A stretch of 13,250 nt of DNA from contig JAKAYH010000025.1 of NCBI GenBank assembly GCA_021826835.1, positions 1 through 13,250 of the forward strand, read 5' to 3'. Origin of the DNA: Thermoplasmata archaeon (GTDB lineage: Archaea; Thermoplasmatota; Thermoplasmata; Thermoplasmatales; Thermoplasmataceae). The number at the start of each line of letters is the position of its first letter. The first letter of the stretch is position 1. A program made the translations under genes and the position numbers. Positions 1 through 7,145 of this stretch are shown one piece after another. The notes below the pieces were generated by a model. It searched no databases. It worked only from the letters and a program-made list of their open reading frames with translations, and had not been told where the DNA came from.

Positions 1-1
1 C

Positions 2-661
2 CGATCTCATGATGGATGCTGGTCAAACTCACTTGCTGAAACCGGAAGCATTGCACACACAATAATAATCAAGCCGTTCAAGGACAGGAATTATGTCTTC
101 GGTGCAATAGAGGTTCAATCTGAGTTTCTCAAGGGATTCAGGATCTTCTACAACGGATTCAGGCATTCCGGGTCCATTAGGGAGGTTATGCAGCTGGACG
201 CCGTTGACAGTCGGAGAAAGCTTTACAGGATAATATTCAGGGAGAAGTACGAGGACATGGTCTCAACGGTGATGTACGAGCATTCGTCACTGTTCCAGAG
301 CGATTTCATTGACGGAACTGGTGAGGAAATTGTTGCCATTCTACCACAGGACGACATTCATGATGTTAAACGAGAGCTTGAAAATCTGGGAGATCTTTTC
401 TACTTCAAGGTAAGGTATGTGAACATAGATGATTTTGTTCGCACAAACCTTGATCTCACTCCACAGGAAAGACATGCACTTCACTGGGCTCATTCCTCTG
501 GTTATTATGAAGTACCCAGGCAGGTACATCTTGAAGATGTTGCTGCTAAAGTAGGTCTTTCAAAATCTGCACTTGCGGAGGCTTTAAGAAAGGCAGAAAG
601 CAAAGTCATAACAAAGTGGGAATCGGAACATATGTTCCTTCACGGCCTTTTCTCGAAATAA
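2..661 (+). CDS. HTH_10 (Bat-like) transcriptional regulator, 5' partial
   Basis: The reading frame is open back to the first base of the window, so the ATG at 188 is internal and the true start lies outside; 219 codons are visible. The left end reads HDGCWS, which resembles the N-terminal His/Cys/Trp signature I recall from this archaeal family. The C-terminus (about residues 152-203 of the visible part, LTPQERHALHWA, then GYYEVPR and GLSKSALAEALRKAE) is a classic HTH_10 DNA-binding domain (bacterio-opsin activator type). The middle is probably a ligand-sensing or ACT-like alpha/beta region, which is less certain. Members of the family are predicted one-component regulators. Its position beside rhaM and the rhamnonate genes suggests that it controls sugar catabolism here; that target is inferred from context. 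No frameshift or internal stop is seen. Confidence 0.85.
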   Translation, partial: RSHDGCWSNSLAETGSIAHTIIIKPFKDRNYVFGAIEVQSEFLKGFRIFYNGFRHSGSIREVMQLDAVDSRRKLYRIIFREKYEDMVSTVMYEHSSLFQSDFIDGTGEEIVAILPQDDIHDVKRELENLGDLFYFKVRYVNIDDFVRTNLDLTPQERHALHWAHSSGYYEVPRQVHLEDVAAKVGLSKSALAEALRKAESKVITKWESEHMFLHGLFSK

Positions 662-708
662 CATTCCATTGCTTGGATGCTGCATCGTGTCTGAGTTATG
701 CAGTGGCT

Positions 709-719
709 GGAACCGTAAC
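709..719 (+). promoter_or_regulatory. candidate operator upstream of rhaM (GGAACCGTAAC)
   Basis: The sequence GGAACCGTAAC ends 15 bases before the rhaM TATA box. A very similar string, GAACCATTAC, sits just upstream of the TATA box of the dehydratase operon (4846-4855, minus strand). The position upstream of TATA fits an activator site. The link to the neighbouring HTH_10 regulator is inference from two occurrences only. Confidence 0.3.
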
Positions 720-734
720 TGTACTGGACAACTG

Positions 735-740
735 TTATAT
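735..740 (+). promoter_or_regulatory. TATA box of rhaM
   Basis: TTATAT lies about 25 bases before the rhaM ATG at 763. Archaeal transcription starts about 25 bases downstream of TATA, so the message would begin at or next to the start codon. This is a leaderless arrangement and agrees with the lack of any Shine-Dalgarno sequence before this ATG. Confidence 0.5.
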
Positions 741-762
741 TGATGCATCATAATCCTTTGAG

Positions 763-1068
763 ATGAGATACGCCTTTCACCTTACAATCAGGCATGGTAT
801 TGAAGATGAATACGACAGAAGACACGCGAATGTCTGGGACGACATGAGGAAGATGCTCAGTGATGCTGGTATTTCGAACTATTCAATTTTCAGGGATGGA
901 ATCCACGTATTTGGTTACTGGGAGTGCAATGATCTCCGCAGAACACTTGAAGCTGTCAACAGCAGTGACGTGAATGCCCGATGGCAGGAATACATGAACG
1001 ACGTCATAATAACACTGCCGTCTGAAAGAACGTCCGTGGGCATGAAGGAAGTTTTCCGCCTGGATTGA
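763..1068 (+). CDS. rhaM: L-rhamnose mutarotase (RhaM family)
   Basis: This 101-residue protein is full length for the L-rhamnose mutarotase family (PF05336), small ferredoxin-like-fold enzymes that interconvert the alpha and beta anomers of L-rhamnose in the cytoplasm. The family pattern is clear: YDRRHANVW (Tyr17, His21, Trp25), then the G-I-S-N-Y-S-I-F segment (residues 36-43), RWQEYMNDV (72-81, including Trp74) and the terminal KEVFRLD. The conserved tyrosine and histidine of the active site are present. It follows the HTH_10 regulator on the same strand, with its own TATA box in a 101-base gap. The preference of the next enzyme for one anomer would explain its presence in a dehydrogenase-based pathway. 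The exact sugar could be a related 6-deoxy sugar. Confidence 0.88.
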   Translation: MRYAFHLTIRHGIEDEYDRRHANVWDDMRKMLSDAGISNYSIFRDGIHVFGYWECNDLRRTLEAVNSSDVNARWQEYMNDVIITLPSERTSVGMKEVFRLD

Positions 1069-1090
1069 GACAGGTATATTCTAGCTGAAA

Positions 1091-1097
1091 TTTTTTT
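1091..1097 (+). terminator. oligo-T terminator after rhaM
   Basis: Seven consecutive T residues lie 23 bases after the rhaM stop. Archaeal RNA polymerase typically terminates at such U-tracts without needing a hairpin. It forms a convergent pair with the A-tract at 1149-1155 that serves the opposite strand. Confidence 0.45.
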
Positions 1098-1148
1098 AAT
1101 GGCAACGCCAACTTCTGGAAATATCAGATCCATAGAATGACCAGGAAT

Positions 1149-1155
1149 AAAAAAA
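1149..1155 (-). terminator. oligo-T terminator after the SDR gene
   Basis: Seven consecutive A residues on the plus strand give a T7 tract on the minus strand, 50 bases beyond the SDR stop. It is the convergent counterpart of the rhaM T-tract. Confidence 0.45.
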
Positions 1156-1204
1156 TAGACAGATAATATGGCACCCAATGGCTAATATTGAGGCTATGTG
1201 ACTA

Positions 1205-1972
1205 TCACTGTAGATTGACCAGCATTCCACCGTCTGCGAGCAGCTCAGTTCCGGTTACATAGGTATTCTGGTCTGAGAGCAGGAAAAGAGCAGGTTCTAC
1301 CATATCATCAGGAAGGCCGAGACGCTTAACTGCAGTCCTGTTCTCCATGTACTTTCTCTTCTCCGTGTCAGAGAGATCCTCGGCATTGATGTCTGTCAGT
1401 ATTGTTCCAGGCTCAAGGCTGTTCACCAGAATTCCATGTTTTCCAAGCACTATTGCCAGTGAATGAACAAGCCCGTTCAGTCCAGATTTTGTGATGGTAT
1501 AGTGTGTCTGGAACTCTCCACCGACTATTGCGCTTATTGAACTTATGAAGAGTATCCTTCCCTTGATGCCAGATTCAATCATCTTCCTGGCAGCAGCCTG
1601 GGTGATGAAATAGTGGCTTTCCACATTCACCTTCATAACTGTCTCGAACAGCCTGACATCAATGTCAAAAAAATTCCTGAATGGGCATATTCCAGCGTTG
1701 TTAACAAGGACATCCAGATGACCCATTTCCTTCTCAACGAAACTCATGAGAGATGGGACATCCTCAATGTTGCTCTGATCTATCTTGAACTTTAAGGCTT
1801 TCCTCCCCAGCTGTTCTACCTCTCTTAAGAATGTATCCGCTTCTCTGTCATGTGACGAATAGGTAATGCATACATCAGCACCCTCCCGTGCCAGGCCAAG
1901 AGCTATTGCCCTTCCTATTCCTCTTGATCCACCGGTGACAAGCGCTTTCTTTCCACTGAATCGATCTGCCAT
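1205..1972 (-). CDS. SDR-family dehydrogenase, probable NADP-dependent L-rhamnose 1-dehydrogenase
   Basis: This is a 255-residue classical short-chain dehydrogenase. It has the cofactor motif TGGSRGIG (13-20), NNAG (91-94), Asn116, Ser145, Tyr158 and Lys162 (YTITK), and a C-terminal TGTELLADGG (240-249). Arg17 in the glycine motif and the absence of an acidic residue at the end of strand beta-2 (ITYSS) favour NADP. Thermoplasma acidophilum has a characterised NADP-specific L-rhamnose dehydrogenase of this family, and the neighbours here are rhaM and an L-rhamnonate dehydratase. I therefore infer oxidation of L-rhamnose to its 1,4-lactone, although SDR substrate specificity cannot be read from sequence. 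I chose the ATG at 1972 over the in-frame TTG at 1981 because AGGAG (1983-1987) is 10 bases from the ATG but abuts the TTG. Confidence 0.85.
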   Translation of the reverse strand: MADRFSGKKALVTGGSRGIGRAIALGLAREGADVCITYSSHDREADTFLREVEQLGRKALKFKIDQSNIEDVPSLMSFVEKEMGHLDVLVNNAGICPFRNFFDIDVRLFETVMKVNVESHYFITQAAARKMIESGIKGRILFISSISAIVGGEFQTHYTITKSGLNGLVHSLAIVLGKHGILVNSLEPGTILTDINAEDLSDTEKRKYMENRTAVKRLGLPDDMVEPALFLLSDQNTYVTGTELLADGGMLVNLQ

Positions 1973-1982
1973 AATGGACAAT

Positions 1983-1987
1983 CTCCT
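1983..1987 (-). promoter_or_regulatory. ribosome binding site of the SDR gene
   Basis: AGGAG on the minus strand lies 10 bases before the ATG at 1972. It sits only one base from the alternative upstream TTG codon, which rules that codon out as the likely start. Confidence 0.5.
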
Positions 1988-2195
1988 GATAAAATAAAAA
2001 TTGAGGATGTTACCCGCTCACCACTCCGCTATTTGAGCTGCCGCATCTTTGCATCAAATTTACGCTGCTAAAATGATAAAATCCTATTATACGGATCATA
2101 ATCAACATATGAAAATATATAAGATTTAATACTATATTTACGTATTCCCGAACTGGTGCATGATAGTGATCTGTACCCTCAATAATGGATAGATT

Positions 2196-2529
2196 TCAAT
2201 GATAGGGTGTCTCATGTTTTAGCAAATGACGATTTCCATTATCTCTTGTGGGTTCTCCCACATCAATGTTTGATGCAACCATTAAGTTATAGGCAAATGG
2301 TCTTCATGCCAATTGTAGCGTCATAGTTCCTGTTCCTTGTGTACCAAATATTCTCGGCCTCCATTATTTTCTCCAGTACCGAAAATATCCTCTCAACCAG
2401 CTTTTGGGGCATGTTCATGGACAGTACAAGATCTCCCGAGTTATCCAGCATGTCTTTCGTTCCATGCAGCTGGCAGGACACCGGGAATGTTGATACTTCG
2501 TTGCAATTTATTGGAGTATCAATTGATTG
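2196..2529 (-). pseudogene. frameshifted C-terminal remnant of a DDE-type transposase
   Basis: A minus-strand frame opens after a TAG at 2530-2532 and runs to a stop near 2287. It includes VERIFSVLEKI followed by NIWYTRNRNYD and GMKTIC. Shifting one base at that point gives YNLMVASNIDVGEPTRDN and continues to a stop at 2196-2198. The E-x-x-F-x-x-L-E/K pattern followed by an aromatic/basic stretch and a terminal A/YNL helix resembles the C-terminal glutamate region of IS4/IS5-type transposases. The N-terminal half is missing and I see no inverted repeats, so it is an inactive fragment. The family assignment is tentative; that a coding sequence was broken by a one-base shift is better supported. 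Confidence 0.4.
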
Positions 2530-2933
2530 CTATAGGAGATTTAACCTACATGAAATGAATTGAGGATCAGCCTTAATTCAGAGTGGAGAGGGGCACGCGA
2601 GGAATAAATATGTCTAGTCAGTGTGAGTCTGATAACATGAATTTGCAATACGCCTGTTTAGCGAAGCATACATACGTCTCGGTGATGAGAGGTGTGAAGT
2701 GATGCTCTCTGCAAAGTTCCAGGCTGCAGCGAAAGCGAATGGAATACAGCACCGTGAGCCTCAAATGGAATGGTCGATCCTGTCCCCTAAGGGAGAAGAC
2801 TGCAAAGATATTGAGGGGGGAACGGAATATGAAAAAACGAAATGTAGAGGTGAAACTATAGAAACTGTATCATAATTCTTTTCGTGATATGTACAGAAAT
2901 GCGAGAAACATTACATTTTCCTATAGGTGTTGA
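2530..2933. other. gap without a convincing gene
   Basis: Most of this stretch has no recognisable gene. One plus-strand ORF of 57 codons (ATG 2702, stop 2873-2875, open upstream to about 2636) has no recognisable motif and no good start signal. An A6 run at 2832-2837 would give a T6 tract about 100 bases beyond the end of the minus-strand operon, a weak candidate terminator. The area is probably insertion debris together with the transposase remnant on its left. Confidence 0.4.
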
Positions 2934-3701
2934 CTAGAACTCCAGCTCATCGATTTCCGGATCGTATGCAGAGAGAAATGTGCCTTTTCCCCTGAATTTG
3001 GAATATGCGTCAAGGCATTCTAACGTATTTTCAGCGATTCCTATTGGTATGCTCTCTTCCAGATTCCTGTTCTTGAAGGAGCAATCAGAGAAAATGACAT
3101 TGCCTGATCTGGTTGAAATCTGGAAAGCCAGTGAGGAGCGATGGTGGCATCCCACCCAGGTAACATTGATACCCGGAAGTATGCTGTATGAAATATGGCT
3201 GTCGAAAAGCACCAATCTGTTCCATGCATCAAACATCAGATACTGCAGGTTCTTCTGAGGAATGAACAGGTTCCTAGGCTGATGCTTCCGGAAACGCGGT
3301 GCAACAATATCCTCTGTCCATCCGCGCCTGTCCATATATATTTTCGCATTCTGGAACAGTGGAATTCCCCCTGTTGTATAGTCCTGAAGCGGGGTGAAAG
3401 ATATGCCATTAACTTCTGGCGGTTCCACCCCGAGATGTTTCAGTTCCCTGGTTATATCGTAGGACCTGAAGATGCAGCGTTCACCACCAAAATCCAACAT
3501 CGCTTTATTCCTCTCACTGAGATCGGTCGGAAGCCCTGTATTGATAAGGAAATTAGTTTTCCCGTTTCTCAACAGTAGTGCATGGAATGAGAGTTTTTCC
3601 CATTCGTTCCAGCCTTCCATCCAGTAGACCTCAGGCGCTGGTACTTCGGATTCGCCTGTCTTTATTACGTTTACAGTGAACTTATCATTTTCCTCTATCA
3701 T
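2934..3701 (-). CDS. metallo-beta-lactamase-fold protein with degenerate metal site; candidate lactone hydrolase
   Basis: The 255-residue protein follows the layout of N-acyl-homoserine-lactonase-like MBL proteins: a beta-rich N-terminus with NFLINTGLP (50-58), the motif-2 position, IYMDRRGW (121-128), then VGCHHRSS (183-190), FSDCSFKNRNLEE (204-216) and AYDPE (245-249). At the motif-2 position, where HxHxDH is expected, the sequence is TPLQDYT (103-109), so the four usual ligands are Pro, Gln, Tyr and Thr. One His of the third motif (186/187) and Asp206 remain, and the final His is replaced by Tyr246. I recall similar HHRSS-containing proteins annotated as MBL hydrolases, so this may be a subfamily trait. 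It lies directly after the rhamnonate dehydratase gene with a 17-base overlap, hence candidate rhamnono-lactone hydrolase; a non-catalytic or differently metallated role is equally open. The start at 3701 was chosen because it has GGAG six bases upstream. A longer start at 3746 would only re-read the conserved dehydratase C-terminus. Confidence 0.75.
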   Translation of the reverse strand: MIEENDKFTVNVIKTGESEVPAPEVYWMEGWNEWEKLSFHALLLRNGKTNFLINTGLPTDLSERNKAMLDFGGERCIFRSYDITRELKHLGVEPPEVNGISFTPLQDYTTGGIPLFQNAKIYMDRRGWTEDIVAPRFRKHQPRNLFIPQKNLQYLMFDAWNRLVLFDSHISYSILPGINVTWVGCHHRSSLAFQISTRSGNVIFSDCSFKNRNLEESIPIGIAENTLECLDAYSKFRGKGTFLSAYDPEIDELEF

Positions 3702-4800
3702 ATTCAACTCCAAATCCTGCTTTTTCAGGTAGTGTAATATATCCATTCTTCGGGTGCGGAATTCCAGTCATGTGCTGTTCCATCCATTCCCTGTACTTGG
3801 TGAGGTATTCGGCAAGCGGGGTGACTGCCTGTGGTTCAGATATGATGAAATGCAAGTTATATACATTTCCCGCATGTGGGATGACCTGTGCACCATAAGC
3901 CTCGGCAAGCCCTGCTATCTTCTTCATACTTGTAAGCCCGCCTGTCCACATTGTATCTGGCTGGAGTATCCTTATGCCTGCATCAAGAAGCTTCTTCATA
4001 TCGTGTACATGATAATGGTGTTCCCCGGCAGATATGGGTGTTTCCACATTCCTGGTGAGTGTCTTGAACCCTTCGAAATCATCGGGATGGAGCGGTTCCT
4101 CAACCCAGGCAAGATCATATTTTTCCAGCTTTTTGAGCATTCTCACAGCAAAGTTATATGTCCATGACATCCATGCATCTGCGGCAAGTTCCACACTGTA
4201 TCCAACCTGATCCCGTACCGCCTTGACCAGTTCCTCGTTCTTCTCCATGGCGTTAGGATCTGCGGGTCCCGAGATAAAACGCATCTTCATCACTGTGTAA
4301 CCTTCATCAACATATTCCTGTGCCTCCTTTTGCAATTCTTTCAGTGGAAGGGGGTGAAGATGGCTTGCGTATGCCTTGATCTTATCCCTTGTCCTTCCAC
4401 CCAGAAGATCATAGACAGGAATTTTCAGGTGCTTAGCGTAAAGATCATACATCATGAGATCGATTACACTTATTGCATGCATTGAAACACCGGCTCTGCC
4501 AAGAGGTAGAGAATAACGGTACAGAAAATCCCAGGCCATGCCGATCTCGGAAGCATCCCAGTTTTCGATTTTCTTGAATAGTGTAAGGGCATAATCAGCC
4601 ACCAGGGAAGATGTGTTCAGAAAAGAACTGGAACCGTCATCTGCCGTCATCTTAAGAATTGCAACATTATTAATCATTGCAGCCTCTGTTGGGGATTTTT
4701 CTCCCAGGATGCCCAGATAATAGTCTGTTGGTTTTACATACGGATATAGTGGCTGATTCACCTTGTCTCTTGCTATAATCTCAAGTTTGGAAATCTTCAT
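3685..4800 (-). CDS. L-rhamnonate dehydratase-like enolase superfamily enzyme
   Basis: At 371 residues this is full length for the mandelate racemase/enolase superfamily. The N-terminal capping domain covers about 1-130, with the SVIDLMMYDLYAKHLKIPVYD segment near 111-131. The barrel carries three probable Mg ligands: Asp208 (AADAW), Glu234 (WVEEP) and Glu260 (SAGEHHY). Asp281 (LQPD) and His309 (VIPHAGNVY) form the usual dyad. The stretches GEHHYH, LQPDTMWTGGLT, IPHAGNVYNLHF and the ending NGYITLPEKAGFGVE match the E. coli RhmD type closely. The family dehydrates L-rhamnonate to 2-keto-3-deoxy-L-rhamnonate. I prefer ATG 4800 to the in-frame GTG at 4809, because transcription from the TATA box would start near 4805. 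It is the first gene of an operon with the MBL-fold gene. A different 6-deoxy-sugar acid substrate cannot be excluded. Confidence 0.87.
   Translation of the reverse strand: MKISKLEIIARDKVNQPLYPYVKPTDYYLGILGEKSPTEAAMINNVAILKMTADDGSSSFLNTSSLVADYALTLFKKIENWDASEIGMAWDFLYRYSLPLGRAGVSMHAISVIDLMMYDLYAKHLKIPVYDLLGGRTRDKIKAYASHLHPLPLKELQKEAQEYVDEGYTVMKMRFISGPADPNAMEKNEELVKAVRDQVGYSVELAADAWMSWTYNFAVRMLKKLEKYDLAWVEEPLHPDDFEGFKTLTRNVETPISAGEHHYHVHDMKKLLDAGIRILQPDTMWTGGLTSMKKIAGLAEAYGAQVIPHAGNVYNLHFIISEPQAVTPLAEYLTKYREWMEQHMTGIPHPKNGYITLPEKAGFGVEYDRGK
3708..3711 (-). promoter_or_regulatory. ribosome binding site inside the end of the dehydratase gene
   Basis: GGAG on the minus strand is six bases before the ATG at 3701 and lies within the last codons of the dehydratase gene. 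It supports translational coupling of the two genes and decides the start against the ATG at 3746, which has no such signal. Confidence 0.5.
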
Positions 4801-4827
4801 AACGACCACGTAAAAAGATGTAAATTA

Positions 4828-4835
4828 ATTTATAA
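4828..4835 (-). promoter_or_regulatory. TATA box of the dehydratase-MBL operon
   Basis: TTATAAAT on the minus strand is centred about 31 bases before the ATG at 4800. The predicted transcript would have a leader of about five bases. Confidence 0.55.
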
Positions 4836-4845
4836 CAATATTTCC

Positions 4846-4855
4846 GTAATGGTTC
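4846..4855 (-). promoter_or_regulatory. candidate operator upstream of the dehydratase operon (GAACCATTAC)
   Basis: On the minus strand GAACCATTAC matches GAACCGTAAC before rhaM at 8 of 10 positions. It lies 10 bases upstream of the TATA box. A further GGAACC occurs on the same strand at 4869-4874. It may be a site for the linked HTH_10 regulator; this is inference. Confidence 0.3.
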
Positions 4856-4987
4856 GGATTATATTGCTGGTTCCAATTCATACCAAACTCAATTTTACTG
4901 TTCCTCGGGGTGATTAACCCATAAAGTGTGGTCTGTTGCTTACCATTTTATTTTGTCGCCATAGTACGAAGGAAATTGTAAAAGAGG

Positions 4988-5009
4988 TAGAATGACATAA
5001 TCAATTCTA
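4988..5009. repeat. short inverted repeat TAGAAT/ATTCTA
   Basis: Six-base arms at 4988-4993 and 5004-5009 flank ten bases. A second interleaved pair, ATGAC at 4992-4996 and GTCAT at 5012-5016, extends the symmetry. It lies about 100 bases beyond the end of the DUF262 gene, so it could be a termination structure, a protein site or chance. Confidence 0.3.
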
Positions 5010-5107
5010 TGGGTCATAATGTGTGCTAACTAAACTAGAGCGAAACTGCCTTAACACCTATTTTGAAATGGCATGGCTAATTGGCTTGTACTTTTACGAA
5101 TTTCGAA

Positions 5108-7105
5108 CTATCCTTGGTCAAGGTTTAATGTCTTGATTTTTTCATCGATAGGTCCAAATGAGATACTCCAATGATTCTCCATAAACTCCAAGAGTTTTAA
5201 GCCCCGTTCTTTAATTTGTTCCTCACCCCAATCATCGTAATTTTCAGCAACTTCTATTTCACTAAATGAACCGTTAAAGTAACCCATATTCCCTTCGTCG
5301 TCTTTCCTTTTCCTTAAGTAACAAAAATCCTGTAAAGACGAGTTCTTTCCTCTTGAAAGCGCCAATAGGTTCCCCAATGAATTACACAAGTTATACCTGT
5401 ACTGGCTATTGTAATCTTTGAATTTATCTATCCAACAATGTTCCCTAGAGTTTTGTGGAAAGATATGCTCAATAGTTGAATGACCTTTCTTTTCATTAAC
5501 AAATTCATCCCAACTAACTTTAGGATTGCCATTTCCAGATTTCTCCATTAAGAAGTTTTCGTACTCGAACAAAAAATACCTTATTCCACTCCAACCAGCA
5601 AAACCTCCTCTCTTGTTTTTAAAACTATCCCTCAAGTAAGTTTTGAAAATTTCTAAATTAAAGTAGGCTTCATGTTTTACTCCCTTACAATCTATTCCGC
5701 CAGAAATCCACAGATCCACGTACTTAAGAGCACAATCAAGGTTTTCTTTCAAAAAATAAATATTTCTTGCCAGTGCGTAGAATGAGCTATCGCCTATACT
5801 GGAATTTTTCCGTGATAATTTTATTACTAGAAAAATAAATCTTTCAATACCTTGCAATAAGAGGACGGTTTTATTTGGTTCCGTCTCCCTATTTCTCAAT
5901 AATACGGCCATCAAGAGCGGTTTGAAAGATGTGAATCCGATTCTTTCCAATTTCAGAATCATTTCTTTTATTTTGAAACTATATAGAATTTCCTCAGGAT
6001 TTTGAATCTTATACCAAATTGCTATGCTTTCTTGCAAACTATCAATATATTTCTGAATAGTCTGAACTGTGACTTTTTTATTTAGGACATTGTCAATTGT
6101 AAAATGCTCATTCAATAAGTATAATTTGTACTGCTCTGACGATTTTCTGGAGTATGGAAAGTACATTTTCCAATGGTCATTAAGAAATTCGTCGTCGTCA
6201 AGAGGCTTTTCTTTCTTTGCCCCAAGGTATCTATAAATTTGCTTCCATGCATCGTTGATATTGGACCTTAGTCTCTGGTTTTCCACTTGACTTCCCTCCA
6301 TCGCGGTGGATAAATAAATTAATCTATTCTTTAACAACTCTAGGTTACTAAGTTTCTTTCCGCGATTGTTCATTGTTTCAAACGCTATTGAAACATCTAT
6401 GTCATCTTCAATTTCATAAACATTGAATTTTAAGGACTGGGTCAACTTTTTGTAAATGGCTTCGACTTCTTCTTTTTTCATTACTTTAACTTTCTTCGCA
6501 AAGAAAATCTTCGCAGCCAGAAGATTAGAAGTATAGAGGGTCTCTATTTCTGCATTGGAGTTAGAAAGTTGGCCGAGAATTTTAGTTTTGAAGTATTCAA
6601 AGCTAGGATCATCTTTCTCATAACCGAACAAAAAAGTCTTTGATACCGAGTCACCTGGTCTTTTAAGATAGAGATACTTCTTGATGATTTCTTCTTTAGT
6701 ATCATAGTTCAGAACTTCTCCATCTTTAAGGTTCTCGATAATTGTTTGGATTATGATTATACTTGTTAGTAACCTTTGTTGACCGTCAACAACATAGAAG
6801 GGCGAATATGACTTCTCCTCAATGGCCCAGATATCATCTTCCCAATTTGTGTACCTCGTCTTTTCAACTTTTTCTATGGTTAAAACACCTATGTAGTGAG
6901 ACCTACCAAGCTTTAAGTTAATCAGGTCTTTCCAAAAATCATTTAACTGATCTTCTCCCCAGGTATACCCTCTTTGATAATCAGGTATTCTCATTAGCCT
7001 CTCGTAAAACAATTTATTCAAAGAATTTAAGCCGTTGAAAACCAAAGTCCTGCAACCCCAAATATTTAGGAAGAAATGTTTGTTGATAAATAATAATTTT
7101 GCCAT
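5108..7105 (-). CDS. DUF262-DUF1524 (GmrSD-type) defence nuclease
   Basis: The 665-residue protein joins the two halves of GmrSD-type enzymes. The N-terminal DUF262 domain shows IPDYQRGYTW (40-49), VVDGQQRLLTS (105-115) and FETMNNRGKKLSNLELLKN (242-260). DGQQR is the nucleotide-binding and hydrolysis signature of this family. The C-terminal DUF1524 HNH-like nuclease shows IEHIFPQN (545-552), then LGNLLALSRGKNSSLQ (577-592). Characterised relatives are type IV, NTP-driven enzymes that cut modified phage DNA. The expected DGQQR motif and the DUF1524 His are present, so it should be active. It is transcribed away from the AbiV-restriction operon. The first 25 or so residues before NSLNKLF are unusual and a later start is possible, but a TATA box fits ATG 7105. 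Its AT-rich codon use differs from the sugar genes. Confidence 0.85.
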   Translation of the reverse strand: MAKLLFINKHFFLNIWGCRTLVFNGLNSLNKLFYERLMRIPDYQRGYTWGEDQLNDFWKDLINLKLGRSHYIGVLTIEKVEKTRYTNWEDDIWAIEEKSYSPFYVVDGQQRLLTSIIIIQTIIENLKDGEVLNYDTKEEIIKKYLYLKRPGDSVSKTFLFGYEKDDPSFEYFKTKILGQLSNSNAEIETLYTSNLLAAKIFFAKKVKVMKKEEVEAIYKKLTQSLKFNVYEIEDDIDVSIAFETMNNRGKKLSNLELLKNRLIYLSTAMEGSQVENQRLRSNINDAWKQIYRYLGAKKEKPLDDDEFLNDHWKMYFPYSRKSSEQYKLYLLNEHFTIDNVLNKKVTVQTIQKYIDSLQESIAIWYKIQNPEEILYSFKIKEMILKLERIGFTSFKPLLMAVLLRNRETEPNKTVLLLQGIERFIFLVIKLSRKNSSIGDSSFYALARNIYFLKENLDCALKYVDLWISGGIDCKGVKHEAYFNLEIFKTYLRDSFKNKRGGFAGWSGIRYFLFEYENFLMEKSGNGNPKVSWDEFVNEKKGHSTIEHIFPQNSREHCWIDKFKDYNSQYRYNLCNSLGNLLALSRGKNSSLQDFCYLRKRKDDEGNMGYFNGSFSEIEVAENYDDWGEEQIKERGLKLLEFMENHWSISFGPIDEKIKTLNLDQG

Positions 7106-7135
7106 TCGCTACTTGTATACTTTGTCTTTTTAGAG

Positions 7136-7145
7136 TATTTATAAA
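7136..7145 (-). promoter_or_regulatory. TATA box of the DUF262 gene
   Basis: TTTATAAATA on the minus strand is centred about 35 bases before the ATG at 7105. Transcription would start about ten bases upstream of that codon, which supports this start over later methionines. Confidence 0.5.

Larger units (their letters stand above)
4801..5107. other. intergenic junction between sugar locus and defence island
   Basis: The right-to-left promoter of the dehydratase operon occupies the first 60 bases or so. The rest contains no gene that I can support. Base composition changes here: sequence to the left is clearly richer in G+C than the genes to the right. It is therefore the likely left border of the acquired segment. 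No tRNA or integrase gene is visible at the border. Confidence 0.45.

Noticed and set aside
2108..2123. Strong TATA-like string (GAAAATATATAAGATT) on the plus strand.
   Set aside because: No plus-strand gene follows it; it could serve the minus strand only with a leader over 100 bases, so I did not assign it.
2337..2563. Two overlapping plus-strand ORFs of 73-74 codons.
   Set aside because: They are antisense shadows of the transposase-like remnant and have no family features.
2702..2875. 57-codon plus-strand ORF between the transposase remnant and the MBL gene.
   Set aside because: No recognisable motif, no ribosome binding site or TATA at the right distance, and it sits in debris.
3699..3746. 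Longer start of the MBL-fold gene at 3746.
   Set aside because: The added 15 codons lie entirely inside conserved dehydratase codons and lack a ribosome binding site; ATG 3701 has GGAG at the right distance.
4911..4923. Small hairpin-like GGGTGATTAACCC.
   Set aside because: A four-base stem is too short to support a structural or regulatory claim.
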